This document shows, in pieces, positions 28,390 to 37,502 of a DNA stretch of 64,000 nucleotides. The position numbers and the translations under genes were made by a program. Each line of letters opens with the position of its first letter. Positions within the stretch are counted from its first letter, which is position 1. Under the pieces are notes generated by a model, which was not told the DNA's origin, did no database searches, and saw only the letters and a list, made by a program, of their open reading frames with translations. This DNA is from Thalassotalea sp. ND16A (GTDB lineage Bacteria > Pseudomonadota > Gammaproteobacteria > Enterobacterales > Alteromonadaceae): positions 1 through 64,000 of the forward strand of contig NZ_JQDZ01000104.1 of the NCBI RefSeq assembly GCF_000764205.1, in the 5' to 3' direction.

Positions 28390-30765
28390 TTATTTATTAA
28401 CGATAATACTCATATTCCTTACGATTGAAGCATTGTTTTCTTTAACGCTATTTTCTGCGATAACTCTGGTTTTGTACTCAGAATTATGCAACCAGCGATC
28501 TAACTCAGATACCGGTAAAGGCCTGCAGATAAAGAAGCCTTGGGCTGTCTCGCAGTTATTTTTGACTAACCAATCCAAGGTTTTTTTATCTTCTACCCCT
28601 TCAGCAACCACACTTAATCCTAATTGATGGGATAATTGAATGGTGGAACTGACAATCAGTTGATCTTCTGGCTGCAGAGTTAAATGTTGAATGAAACATC
28701 GATCAATTTTCAGTTCTTGTACCGGTAAATTTTTCAATTGCGCCAACGAAGAGTAGCCCGTCCCGTAATCATCAATGGATAAATAAATTCCGTGTTTTCG
28801 CAATAGTGAAATATTTTCAATTGCCTTAGAGTTATGATCAACAAATGCGTCTTCGGTTATCTCAAAACAAAAACCTTTATAAAGCTCATTGCTGCCACAA
28901 AGCTTGTTGATAAGTTGCTGACAAAAATCATCATCGAGCAGGTTTTCAGGGGAGATATTGACCGAAATATTAATGTCGATGCCACTCTCCTGCCAAACAA
29001 AATACTGTTCAATGGCTTTGTTGATCACCCAATTACTTAATGCGGTCATCTGTCCTGTTTGATCAACAATTTGAATAAAGGCATCGGGCGCAATTAAGCC
29101 ATTCACCGGATGAACCCAACGAACTAAAGCCTCAACTTCTTCAATGGTATTGTTTTTCAGATTCAACTTCGGCTGATAATAAAGCGTAAATTCATCATTT
29201 TCAATGGCACTCTTCAACCGGTTAACCAATTGTAATCGATCAAGAGTATTTAAATCTATCTGCGGATCGTAAAGTTGGAACAGCAAATTTTTGCGCTTGG
29301 CTATTTGCATTGCTGCGTCCACTTCTTTTAATAACTGATTGCTTTGTGCCCAACCGCTGCTGTAGGTAACACCTATGTTCACTTGCAAGTGAATGGCAAT
29401 ATTTTGATAACTAAAATTTGGCTCAATTACGGCATTTATTTCTTGAATACAGTCTTTCGCGTCTTCCACCATTTTATGGTCTAAGCGCAATAAGAAGCCA
29501 TTTCCCGAGGTATGATATAAAGGCAATTCAAGAGTTTGTAAGCGATTGCCGATTTCTTGAATCACTTCATCGCCTACGTCATGCCCTAAAGTATCATTGA
29601 TATCGGATAACCGTCTTACATTCAATTGACATAATAAGTAGGGATTGGCAATGGCATGCATTTCTCGTTGAAATTGGTTACGGTTCGGTAACCCAGTCAA
29701 ACTGTCTGAAAACGCTTGTTGGATAATTTCTTTTTCGCGCGATTCTATCGCGTCTTGCATTTCGCCAAACTGCTCAGCTAACTGATTTAACTCATAGGTT
29801 TTACCTACAAAAATTTCGCTTTGGTAATTACCTTTGGCAATGTCTTTGGTTAATTTAACCAAACGTCTTACCGGCTCGGTAACGCCACTGGCGATAATAA
29901 ATGCACCTATCAAGGATATCGCCAAGGTAACCGAAATCAAAATTACCAGATTAAGAGAGTCTTCGATAATTGCCGCCACTAAAGATGATCGCAACTGAAA
30001 TGCAGTGGCAATAAGCTGGTTGCCATTAACGTCGCCTAATGGGTAGTTTACGGCGATGAAGTCTTCTTCATTAAAAGCTTTGTTAGGGGAGAATTGCTTG
30101 CTATCAGCGGCTTTATTTATTGAAACCCATTGCCATTGATCAGCAGTCTCTAAACCAAAGCCGACATTAAAATTAGTTAAGGTCGCTAAGTCTTCCGCCA
30201 ATTTGTTATTGAGTGAATAACCCAAACCGATATAACCAATACTCTTATGGTCATTAACCACCGGCGTGATCACCAGTTGATAGATTTCATTGTTGTAATG
30301 ATAGAAGGATTGGCTGAGTCCCTCGGTAAGCCAGGACGGATGCTTAAACCGATCGCCAATTTGGTTTCCGGTATACACCCTTTTTATTTCTTTATTACTG
30401 TCTTTTACCAAGAGTTCACCGATGATCTCTGTATTTAAATTAAAAACAAGGGCAATATCGGCATCTATACGCTTACGGTGGTTGTTTAATATGAGTGATA
30501 AATCTGGATCATTGGCTAATATACCATGGGCTAATTCACTATCGGTTGCGGCGATTTCAACAAACGCACTGAGGTAATATTTACGAGTTTTGAGTTCACC
30601 TTTGAGTTGGGTTTCCGCTTGCGTGATGAGTGCGGTGAGTTGTTGCTTTTCCGTACGTTTGTTGGCGTAATAGGAATTAAAAAAAGAAACGGTTTGTACC
30701 ACAATCAGCAACAAAATAAAGAAGAAAAATATCCGATTTCTTAAACTACTAAATTTCGATTCCAC
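28390..30765 (-). CDS. Membrane cyclic-di-GMP phosphodiesterase, HAMP-GGDEF(degenerate)-EAL
   Basis: A 791-residue inner-membrane signalling protein. An N-terminal helix (about 10-30) and a second at about 275-300 flank a periplasmic sensor region of Cache type, then a HAMP (TEPVRRLVKLTKDIAKGNYQ in part), a GGDEF domain and an EAL domain. The GGDEF signature is replaced by SGNGF, so cyclase activity is unlikely. The EAL domain is intact at the visible sites: VEALVRW, NISPENL, EITEDAF, DDYGTGYSSL and VVAEGVE. It therefore most likely degrades c-di-GMP. It is divergent from the hybrid kinase gene at 31099, which suggests a shared regulatory neighbourhood. Confidence 0.9.
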   Translation of the reverse strand: MESKFSSLRNRIFFFFILLLIVVQTVSFFNSYYANKRTEKQQLTALITQAETQLKGELKTRKYYLSAFVEIAATDSELAHGILANDPDLSLILNNHRKRIDADIALVFNLNTEIIGELLVKDSNKEIKRVYTGNQIGDRFKHPSWLTEGLSQSFYHYNNEIYQLVITPVVNDHKSIGYIGLGYSLNNKLAEDLATLTNFNVGFGLETADQWQWVSINKAADSKQFSPNKAFNEEDFIAVNYPLGDVNGNQLIATAFQLRSSLVAAIIEDSLNLVILISVTLAISLIGAFIIASGVTEPVRRLVKLTKDIAKGNYQSEIFVGKTYELNQLAEQFGEMQDAIESREKEIIQQAFSDSLTGLPNRNQFQREMHAIANPYLLCQLNVRRLSDINDTLGHDVGDEVIQEIGNRLQTLELPLYHTSGNGFLLRLDHKMVEDAKDCIQEINAVIEPNFSYQNIAIHLQVNIGVTYSSGWAQSNQLLKEVDAAMQIAKRKNLLFQLYDPQIDLNTLDRLQLVNRLKSAIENDEFTLYYQPKLNLKNNTIEEVEALVRWVHPVNGLIAPDAFIQIVDQTGQMTALSNWVINKAIEQYFVWQESGIDINISVNISPENLLDDDFCQQLINKLCGSNELYKGFCFEITEDAFVDHNSKAIENISLLRKHGIYLSIDDYGTGYSSLAQLKNLPVQELKIDRCFIQHLTLQPEDQLIVSSTIQLSHQLGLSVVAEGVEDKKTLDWLVKNNCETAQGFFICRPLPVSELDRWLHNSEYKTRVIAENSVKENNASIVRNMSIIVNK

Positions 30766-31098
30766 GGCGCGATTCCTTTAAAACATTACTTTTTACACAA
30801 TTCCTCTAATCCATTGTTGCGTGCAAGCAATATTTTACAATTTTTTTTTATTACCTTTAACCATGGCAAACATTTTTCATTTGAGCAAATTTTGTTGGAT
30901 GAAATTTAAGCAAAATTAGATGTTTGCGAATATCGGCAATGGCTGTTGCAATATTTCAAATGGCACAGCATGGCTGCAGTAAATTTGAATAATGTTAATA
31001 CCATGTGAATTACGATATAATCCCCTGGTTCAAGGAATAAACAAAAGCCCAATGACGGGATCTGATAATAAATACTATGTCAATCTTGGGGTCTTACA
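30766..31098. other. Intergenic region between divergent signalling genes
   Basis: 333 AT-rich bases with a poly-T run near 30840. It should hold promoters for both the EAL protein and the hybrid kinase. I see no repeat or RNA gene. A 12-codon open frame at 31077 overlapping the kinase start has no clear ribosome binding site. Confidence 0.5.
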
Positions 31099-34000
31099 TT
31101 GCTTTCGTATTATAAGTTGTTGTTTTTATTGATAGCTTTCGCTTTAAGTTTTTTTCCTTACGCGCATTTTACGCCAATTTTTTCATCATCCTTAAACGGT
31201 ACTATTCCCATTCCTATGGCTATTCTGCAGCTAATTAGTCTGGGCTTTGCTGTGCTGAGTTATTTAAAAACCAACTCTCGCTCGTTAAAGTTGTTCTGGC
31301 AATTTATTGCTTTTGCTGTACTTGGCGCATTGACATTTGAAGTGGTGTTGCTGGCAGGAACTGGCTTGTCTCAGCAGTTATTAACCGATTTCTTTTCCTT
31401 GTTGTGCTATTTTTTCATTATATTGGCTATTGAAACCAACCCGCACTTAAGCGATACGCCACTGAATAAATATATTAGCGGCAGGGTTCCGGCAGTATTT
31501 TTCATCGTAGTTTGCTTTTGTTATTTTGTCTTATTACCGGTAGAGTTTGCCGAAAGCACAGAGCAAGTTTATTCGCCTTCTGCATTTTTTCATCTCGCTA
31601 TCAGCTTACTTATTTTTATTCGCTTAGGTATTTGCAGCATTTATTGCCAGGGCCGATTTTGGATCTCGCTCTACAGCTTGTTGTCTATTGCCGCTTTATT
31701 GATCCTGGTGAATAAGTTGAGTGTATTTTTCCCGAATGAATTGAGTGCTGAATTCCAGCAGAGTTACTTTGCCGGACTTGTTCAGCTGGTGCCATATTTC
31801 ACGGTAACGTTTGCGGCTTGTATTACCTTAAATCATGTGACTCCGCCAACGCCGGTTAAAAAACACACCTATCCGGAGCTTTATATTCTCCTGTTGGTCA
31901 TTGGCCTGGTGGTGATCCACGTCGTTGGCTTAGAGTTACAATTAAGTTATATCACTCATTCTTATCTGCAATCGTTAGTCATCGCTTTTTGGTTGTTAAC
32001 CGCGTTCACCTTGTTGTTGTTTATCACTCATAAAAAACGTGGCTTCTCGTTAAAACTAAAACGGCAAGTCGCTCAGCAAAGCGCTGAGCTGAATGAATAT
32101 CAGCAAATAACTCAGCAATTAACGGATTCACTGCTAAATTCCGAAGATAAAGCGATAGTGAGCGCATCAAACAATGCGATTTTAACCGCGTCAATGTCGG
32201 GACAAATACTTTCCGCCAATCCGGCCGCGGTACAAATGTTGCAAAGTTTAGAGCACGAGCTGAAGGGAACTCCGGTGAGTGCCTTGTTCTCGGCGGATGA
32301 ACAAATGCATTATTTTTTCGATTTTCAAAGTAATGTTTATGCGCTGCAACGAAAAGAGCAGGGCATCTCCGTGGAATGCCGGGCAAAGAGATGCGATGGT
32401 ACCGATTTTCCGGTACAAGCGGAGCTGCAATGGGCGGAACGAGCAGAACAGCCGCTGATTGTTATCACCTTTATCAATTTAACTGCGCGCAAACTGGCAG
32501 AAACCAAAACCTTGGAATTAAAAGATAAATTTATTGCCAATATTTCTCATGAATTTAGAACGCCACTGACCATTATTAATGGCGTACTCGATCGTTATTT
32601 ATTAAAACAACAAGCCGATAACGAGCATAAAGAGTTGCTTACCGCCAAACGTAATGGTTTGCGCCTGGTGAGAATGGTGGAACAATTACTCGAACTTTCC
32701 CGTTTAACCGATAACCCACAGTTGTCACTGGCAAGGTATCGACTTAGCACCATTATGGCCATGCCGAATGATTCCTTTGCCCGCCTGGCAAAGCAAAATA
32801 AGTTGACCTTTAGCGCCGATATTCCCGATCACCTATGGCTTGATTGCGATGCGCAGGCGTTTGAAAAAATACTCTTTAATTTGCTGGCCAATGCGATTAA
32901 ATATACACCAGAAGGCGGCAGTATTCAGGTGAAGGCCTATAGTGAACAAGATACCATTATCCTCGATGTGATCGATAATGGCATTGGCATCAGCAGTGAT
33001 TCGCAAAGCAAAATATTTGAACGCTTTCAGCGTGCCGATGACGATAAAAATAAAGCAATTTTCGGTGTTGGTATTGGTTTATCTTTGGTAAATGAGCTGG
33101 TTAAAGCCCATCAATGGCGAATAAATTTAGTGAGTGAGTATAGTCAGGGCAGTAAGTTTTCCCTGTCCATTCCACAGGCGAGTGCGAAAGAGATTGAAGC
33201 AGAAACGCCAAACAGTGTTTCAGAAAATGAGGTGTCGTCGTTACTGATTGAACAACAGCATCCGCTCAATCAACGAGTCGCGCACTCGCAAAAAGTGATT
33301 TTGGTGATTGAAGATAATGTCGACATGCAAAGCCACATCAAGCAGGTGATCGAACAAAAGCATCATTGTCTGCTGGCAATGAGTGGCGAGCTGGGCCTGA
33401 CCCTGGCGCAGGAATACATTCCCGACTTGATTGTCTGCGACATTATGCTTACCGGCATTGATGGCTTTGCCGTATTAAAGCAGCTAAAAAGCAATGAATT
33501 AACCGCACACATCCCGGTGATATTACTGACAGCCCGATCCGATTTAGATTCTCGTTTGCAGGGCCTGAATTTGCAAGCCGATGAGTACCTGAGTAAACCA
33601 TTTAATCAACAGGAACTGCTAACTCGCATCGCAAACCTGATTGAAAGTAGAAAACAATTGCAGCAATCTTACTTGCAAAAGTTTAAGCAAAGCGAAAAAA
33701 CAGCACGCAAAGAAAACTGCGTAAACAAGGTGTCGTTGTTAACCGAAGACAGCACAGAAGCGCAATCTTTAGATGAGCTATTTCTTGAGAAACTGCAGGC
33801 GGCCGTTGCTAAAATGTATATGGAAATTGATTTGGGCATACAGCAACTTGCCAGTGAAATGGCGATGAGTGAGCGTCAATTACAACGCAAAATTAAAGTG
33901 TTGCTCGGTACCACTCCGAATAACTTCATCAAAGAATTCAGACTGACAAAAGCCCAGGAATTACTGAAAAATGGTACGCAAATAGGCATCATCGCCTTAG

Positions 34001-34110
34001 ATGTTGGCTTTTCTTCACAAACTTATTTTGGCCGTTGTTTCAAAGAAACGTTCAATTGCACGCCGAAACAATACCAACAGGATTGTGTAAAAAACCAAAA
34101 CATGAAGTAG
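31099..34110 (+). CDS. Hybrid sensor histidine kinase with receiver and AraC-type DNA-binding domain
   Basis: A one-protein two-component system, 1003 residues. Order: about eight membrane helices (1-315), a PAS-like domain (about 350-460), a HisKA domain with ISHEFRTPL (phospho-His484), an ATPase with NLLANAIKYTP, VIDNGIGIS and GVGIGLSLV, a receiver with CDIMLTGIDGF (phospho-Asp781) and TARSD, SKPF, then an AraC helix-turn-helix pair at about 905-1000 ending CTPKQYQQD. The membrane anchor with a DNA-binding output means it must act on DNA from the membrane or be a membrane-tethered regulator. Start is TTG, chosen from CTTGGGG 8 bases before. Its targets are unknown; the reg-prop sensor and secreted proteases that follow are candidates. 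Confidence 0.9.
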   Translation: MLSYYKLLFLLIAFALSFFPYAHFTPIFSSSLNGTIPIPMAILQLISLGFAVLSYLKTNSRSLKLFWQFIAFAVLGALTFEVVLLAGTGLSQQLLTDFFSLLCYFFIILAIETNPHLSDTPLNKYISGRVPAVFFIVVCFCYFVLLPVEFAESTEQVYSPSAFFHLAISLLIFIRLGICSIYCQGRFWISLYSLLSIAALLILVNKLSVFFPNELSAEFQQSYFAGLVQLVPYFTVTFAACITLNHVTPPTPVKKHTYPELYILLLVIGLVVIHVVGLELQLSYITHSYLQSLVIAFWLLTAFTLLLFITHKKRGFSLKLKRQVAQQSAELNEYQQITQQLTDSLLNSEDKAIVSASNNAILTASMSGQILSANPAAVQMLQSLEHELKGTPVSALFSADEQMHYFFDFQSNVYALQRKEQGISVECRAKRCDGTDFPVQAELQWAERAEQPLIVITFINLTARKLAETKTLELKDKFIANISHEFRTPLTIINGVLDRYLLKQQADNEHKELLTAKRNGLRLVRMVEQLLELSRLTDNPQLSLARYRLSTIMAMPNDSFARLAKQNKLTFSADIPDHLWLDCDAQAFEKILFNLLANAIKYTPEGGSIQVKAYSEQDTIILDVIDNGIGISSDSQSKIFERFQRADDDKNKAIFGVGIGLSLVNELVKAHQWRINLVSEYSQGSKFSLSIPQASAKEIEAETPNSVSENEVSSLLIEQQHPLNQRVAHSQKVILVIEDNVDMQSHIKQVIEQKHHCLLAMSGELGLTLAQEYIPDLIVCDIMLTGIDGFAVLKQLKSNELTAHIPVILLTARSDLDSRLQGLNLQADEYLSKPFNQQELLTRIANLIESRKQLQQSYLQKFKQSEKTARKENCVNKVSLLTEDSTEAQSLDELFLEKLQAAVAKMYMEIDLGIQQLASEMAMSERQLQRKIKVLLGTTPNNFIKEFRLTKAQELLKNGTQIGIIALDVGFSSQTYFGRCFKETFNCTPKQYQQDCVKNQNMK

Positions 34111-34159
34111 CCCTATATTAAGCAAAGAATTATTGGCTTTGGTATTATACAGATTGGTA

Positions 34160-37100
34160 TTACCCTTGTTTAAAGTCGATATGTTGTTTGATCATCAACA
34201 GGCTTGGTTGTTTTATCACTTGTAAGTAGTCGAATGGCTGCAGTTTCGGTGCACAAAAGCCTAACCAATTAAGTGACGGCTCTTTACTGACGATATTCAA
34301 CCCCAGCTCTACCATCACGCTTACCTGATCCCAAGACAGATCCATGGGCTGTTCACGGTTAAACGGATAAAACGAATATGCCTGATTAACACTCTGTTGT
34401 GGCTCAAAAATACTGTCGAATCGACTGGCTAACCTTGCCGCCAGCTCACTGGCATTATTGTCTTTTTCAAAACCAATGATGGCAAAGGTATCCTCTGACC
34501 AACGGATCACCAAATCATCGGGGTTACGAGAGTAGAGTAATAAATCGGTTAAATTTACCAATTGACTGTTACTGATAGTGTCGGGCTTGGATGTCTGGAT
34601 CATTAAGAGATACAGCCTTGGCAAAATACTGCGCTGTACCGGCAAAATATTTTGATGGATCTGGTTCATTAATTGACTGGTTTGTTCAATGTATATATCG
34701 AGGTAACGTCGGCTTTTTACCCCGGTTAACTTATCGACGGTTGCGGCCTTTTCCAATTGATTATTGGCGTGCTCCAGTTCAGTATTTTTTTGCGCATAAT
34801 CTTTGGTTTTTTCGATAACCTGCTTTTTCAGCAATAGCTTTTGTTGTTGCTCGATCACTAATTTTCTGTTGATCAAACGGGTATAACTGAGCACGGCCAG
34901 GGCAATTAACACCACATATAAGACATAGGCCCACCAGGTATTCCAGGGTGCAGGATTGACCCTGATATCGATAGAGTAACCGGGCTCGCTCCAGACACTA
35001 TCACTATTGCCGGCAATAATTTGCAAGGTGTAATTACCTGCCGGTAAATTGGTGTAGCTGGCACGTTGTAATTTTCCGGCATCTATCCATTCATCATCAA
35101 AGCCGAGTAAGCGGTATTTATAACGAGTTGATTCCGAATCGCTATAATTTAAGCCGACATATTCAAAGGCGATTAATTGATCGCTGTAGTTAAACGTTAG
35201 CGACTCTACATTGGATAACCCTTGCTTGAAGACCATAGGTTCATTGAGCTTAAAAATATTGGTAAGCCTGACAACGGGGGCGGGTTGGTCGGTTAATATG
35301 TTTTTTGGATCGACACTGGTAAACCCCTTGGCACTACCAAAATATAAGATATCATCGGCACCGCTAAATACTGCGCCGTGGTTGTATTCCAAGTCGACTA
35401 AACCATGGCGGGTATCGAAATGTTTAAAACTATTATGTTTTACTGAATAGCGCGATATGCCCTTGTTGGAGCTAAACCAAATATTGCCAGCAGAGTCTTG
35501 TGAAAAACCGTAAATTGTTTGATCTTTCAAGCCATCTTTTATATCAAAATATTGAAAAGCATAGTTTTCATCGACTATCTTGTCTCGGGTTAATAAGTTT
35601 AAGCCTGCAGCTTGCGTTCCGACCCATAAGTTGTTTGCCTGATCGAATAACATAACCCAGGCGATATCGCTGCTTAAGCTATTTTTAATGTTAGCGTTAT
35701 GATGGATATGGGTGAATGTTTCAGTGCCGGGATTGAAGCGATTAATACCGCCATCATAAGTTGCTAACCAGATATCACCTTGCTCATCTTCGACTATTTG
35801 CAATATATGGTTGGTGCTTGGGCTTTTATTGGTCAACGGCAAGGTTGCTTCAAATCGTTTGAAACGACCATTTTTATCGAGCAAGTTCAGGCCCTTATGA
35901 TAGGTAGAAACCCAAAGTCTGCCAGCGGTGTCTTTATGGATATCGGTAATGCTATTGGCCGAAATAGAATGGCTATTCTTACTGTCGTGACGATAATTTT
36001 TAGATTCGCCATTGGCCAAATTGATCTCGAACAAACCCGAAGATCTAGAGCCTAACCAAAGCCTGTCACCATCAATGAGCAGACTGGTTAAACGCAGTTT
36101 TTTATTGGCAAGGTTGAATTTAAAAGGGCTGATTTTATTATCTTCAACCGATAACTGATAAAGACCGTTGGCATAGGTGCTAAAGACAATATGGTTGCGG
36201 TCTAGTTGCGCGAAATCCATGATTAAGCTGCTGGCAATCTTTGGGTATTGTTGATCATTATACTGAGTAAATGTGGTCATGTGAGGATCCCAGCGACTGA
36301 CCCCGGAAAATGTGCCGATCCAGATCATATTCATGTTATCTTCAAAAATCGTCAGTACAAAATCATTGGTTAAGCTGCGAGGATTGCTAATGGAATGATT
36401 AATATGGCTAAAGTTATCCTGGGCTTTGTCATATAGCACTATGCCTTTGTCGGTTGCCACCCAGATACGTCCAGTTGAGTCTTGATAAATAGACTCAATC
36501 GAGTTGCTCATCAGTGACGATTCAATTCCTTCTTCAAATTGGTAATGAACCACTTGGTCATGCTCTTGGGTAAGCTTAAATATACCACTTTCACTGGTAC
36601 CTATCCAAATATTCTGCATGCTATCTTGATAGAGCACTTTAATTAATTTTTCAGACGCTGAGTCATTTTTATCGGCTCGGATCTTAACCGTTCGGATGAA
36701 ATTTCCCTGTTGATCAAATACCGAAATACCGCCGCCGCCAGTACCAACCCAAACCAGACCATTTTCAGTTTGTAAAATGGTTTCAACGCTGTTATTTGAT
36801 AAGCTATTGGGATTTCCCAACTCTTGTACGATATGTTTCACTTGCCATTCTTGGTCAGTACGAAACAGAATGTTTATGCCATTTTCAGTGCCAATCCAGA
36901 GGTTGCCTCGGTCATCTTCAATTAACGCATTTATATTATCGTTGGTTAAGCTCAACGGCTTTGTCTTTGAGGTGATCCGTTGGAAATTTTGCAAGTTTTC
37001 ACGGTACAAATTTAGGCCGCCACCGCGAGTTGCCACCCAAATTTGTTTTTTACTGTCAACCAGTACGCGACTGATCACATCTGAACTTAATGAGCTAGTA

Positions 37101-37327
37101 TCTCTGGTATCGTGATGAAAACTTAGAAATTGATGGCCATCATACCTATGTATGCCTTCTTGTGAACCAAACCAGATGAAACCTTCTTTATCCTGAGCAA
37201 TGGTGCGAACGGCTTGATATGACAAAGGATGATCAGCGGTAAAGTTTTTAAAAGAATTAACATTTTGAGAAAAACAAGGACGACTTAGTAAGGGTAAGAG
37301 CAATACCAGGGTTAAAATGAATTTCAT
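34160..37327 (-). CDS. Beta-propeller (reg_prop) sensor with Y_Y_Y domain and decayed GGDEF
   Basis: A 1055-residue sensor. It has a signal peptide (FILTLVLLLPLLSRPCFS), then two seven-bladed reg_prop propellers with repeated blades of the type GLVWVGTGGGGISVFD and DIWLATYDGGINRFN, a Y_Y_Y domain ending in NYTLQIIAGNSDSVWS, one membrane helix (about 795-815), a short coiled coil and a C-terminal GGDEF-related domain. That domain keeps the start DKLTGVKSRRYLD but has SEDTF in place of GGDEF, so it is probably not a cyclase. Proteins of this design usually sense outside polymers such as glycans in HTCS systems. It is convergent with the hybrid kinase gene. Confidence 0.87.
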   Translation of the reverse strand: MKFILTLVLLLPLLSRPCFSQNVNSFKNFTADHPLSYQAVRTIAQDKEGFIWFGSQEGIHRYDGHQFLSFHHDTRDTSSLSSDVISRVLVDSKKQIWVATRGGGLNLYRENLQNFQRITSKTKPLSLTNDNINALIEDDRGNLWIGTENGINILFRTDQEWQVKHIVQELGNPNSLSNNSVETILQTENGLVWVGTGGGGISVFDQQGNFIRTVKIRADKNDSASEKLIKVLYQDSMQNIWIGTSESGIFKLTQEHDQVVHYQFEEGIESSLMSNSIESIYQDSTGRIWVATDKGIVLYDKAQDNFSHINHSISNPRSLTNDFVLTIFEDNMNMIWIGTFSGVSRWDPHMTTFTQYNDQQYPKIASSLIMDFAQLDRNHIVFSTYANGLYQLSVEDNKISPFKFNLANKKLRLTSLLIDGDRLWLGSRSSGLFEINLANGESKNYRHDSKNSHSISANSITDIHKDTAGRLWVSTYHKGLNLLDKNGRFKRFEATLPLTNKSPSTNHILQIVEDEQGDIWLATYDGGINRFNPGTETFTHIHHNANIKNSLSSDIAWVMLFDQANNLWVGTQAAGLNLLTRDKIVDENYAFQYFDIKDGLKDQTIYGFSQDSAGNIWFSSNKGISRYSVKHNSFKHFDTRHGLVDLEYNHGAVFSGADDILYFGSAKGFTSVDPKNILTDQPAPVVRLTNIFKLNEPMVFKQGLSNVESLTFNYSDQLIAFEYVGLNYSDSESTRYKYRLLGFDDEWIDAGKLQRASYTNLPAGNYTLQIIAGNSDSVWSEPGYSIDIRVNPAPWNTWWAYVLYVVLIALAVLSYTRLINRKLVIEQQQKLLLKKQVIEKTKDYAQKNTELEHANNQLEKAATVDKLTGVKSRRYLDIYIEQTSQLMNQIHQNILPVQRSILPRLYLLMIQTSKPDTISNSQLVNLTDLLLYSRNPDDLVIRWSEDTFAIIGFEKDNNASELAARLASRFDSIFEPQQSVNQAYSFYPFNREQPMDLSWDQVSVMVELGLNIVSKEPSLNWLGFCAPKLQPFDYLQVIKQPSLLMIKQHIDFKQG

Positions 37328-37502
37328 TCTAATGTGAGTTTCCTTTACCTATTGAAACGAATATTTGAATCTATCTGTTGCAATACAGCAATGCAATAAA
37401 AATGTGTTGGCGATGATGAGTTGTTAAGTTCAATGTTATCTTCAATCAGCCTTTAAGAGCAGGCTACTAATCCATTTGGTATTAGTAGCCTTTTACTTAT
37501 TG

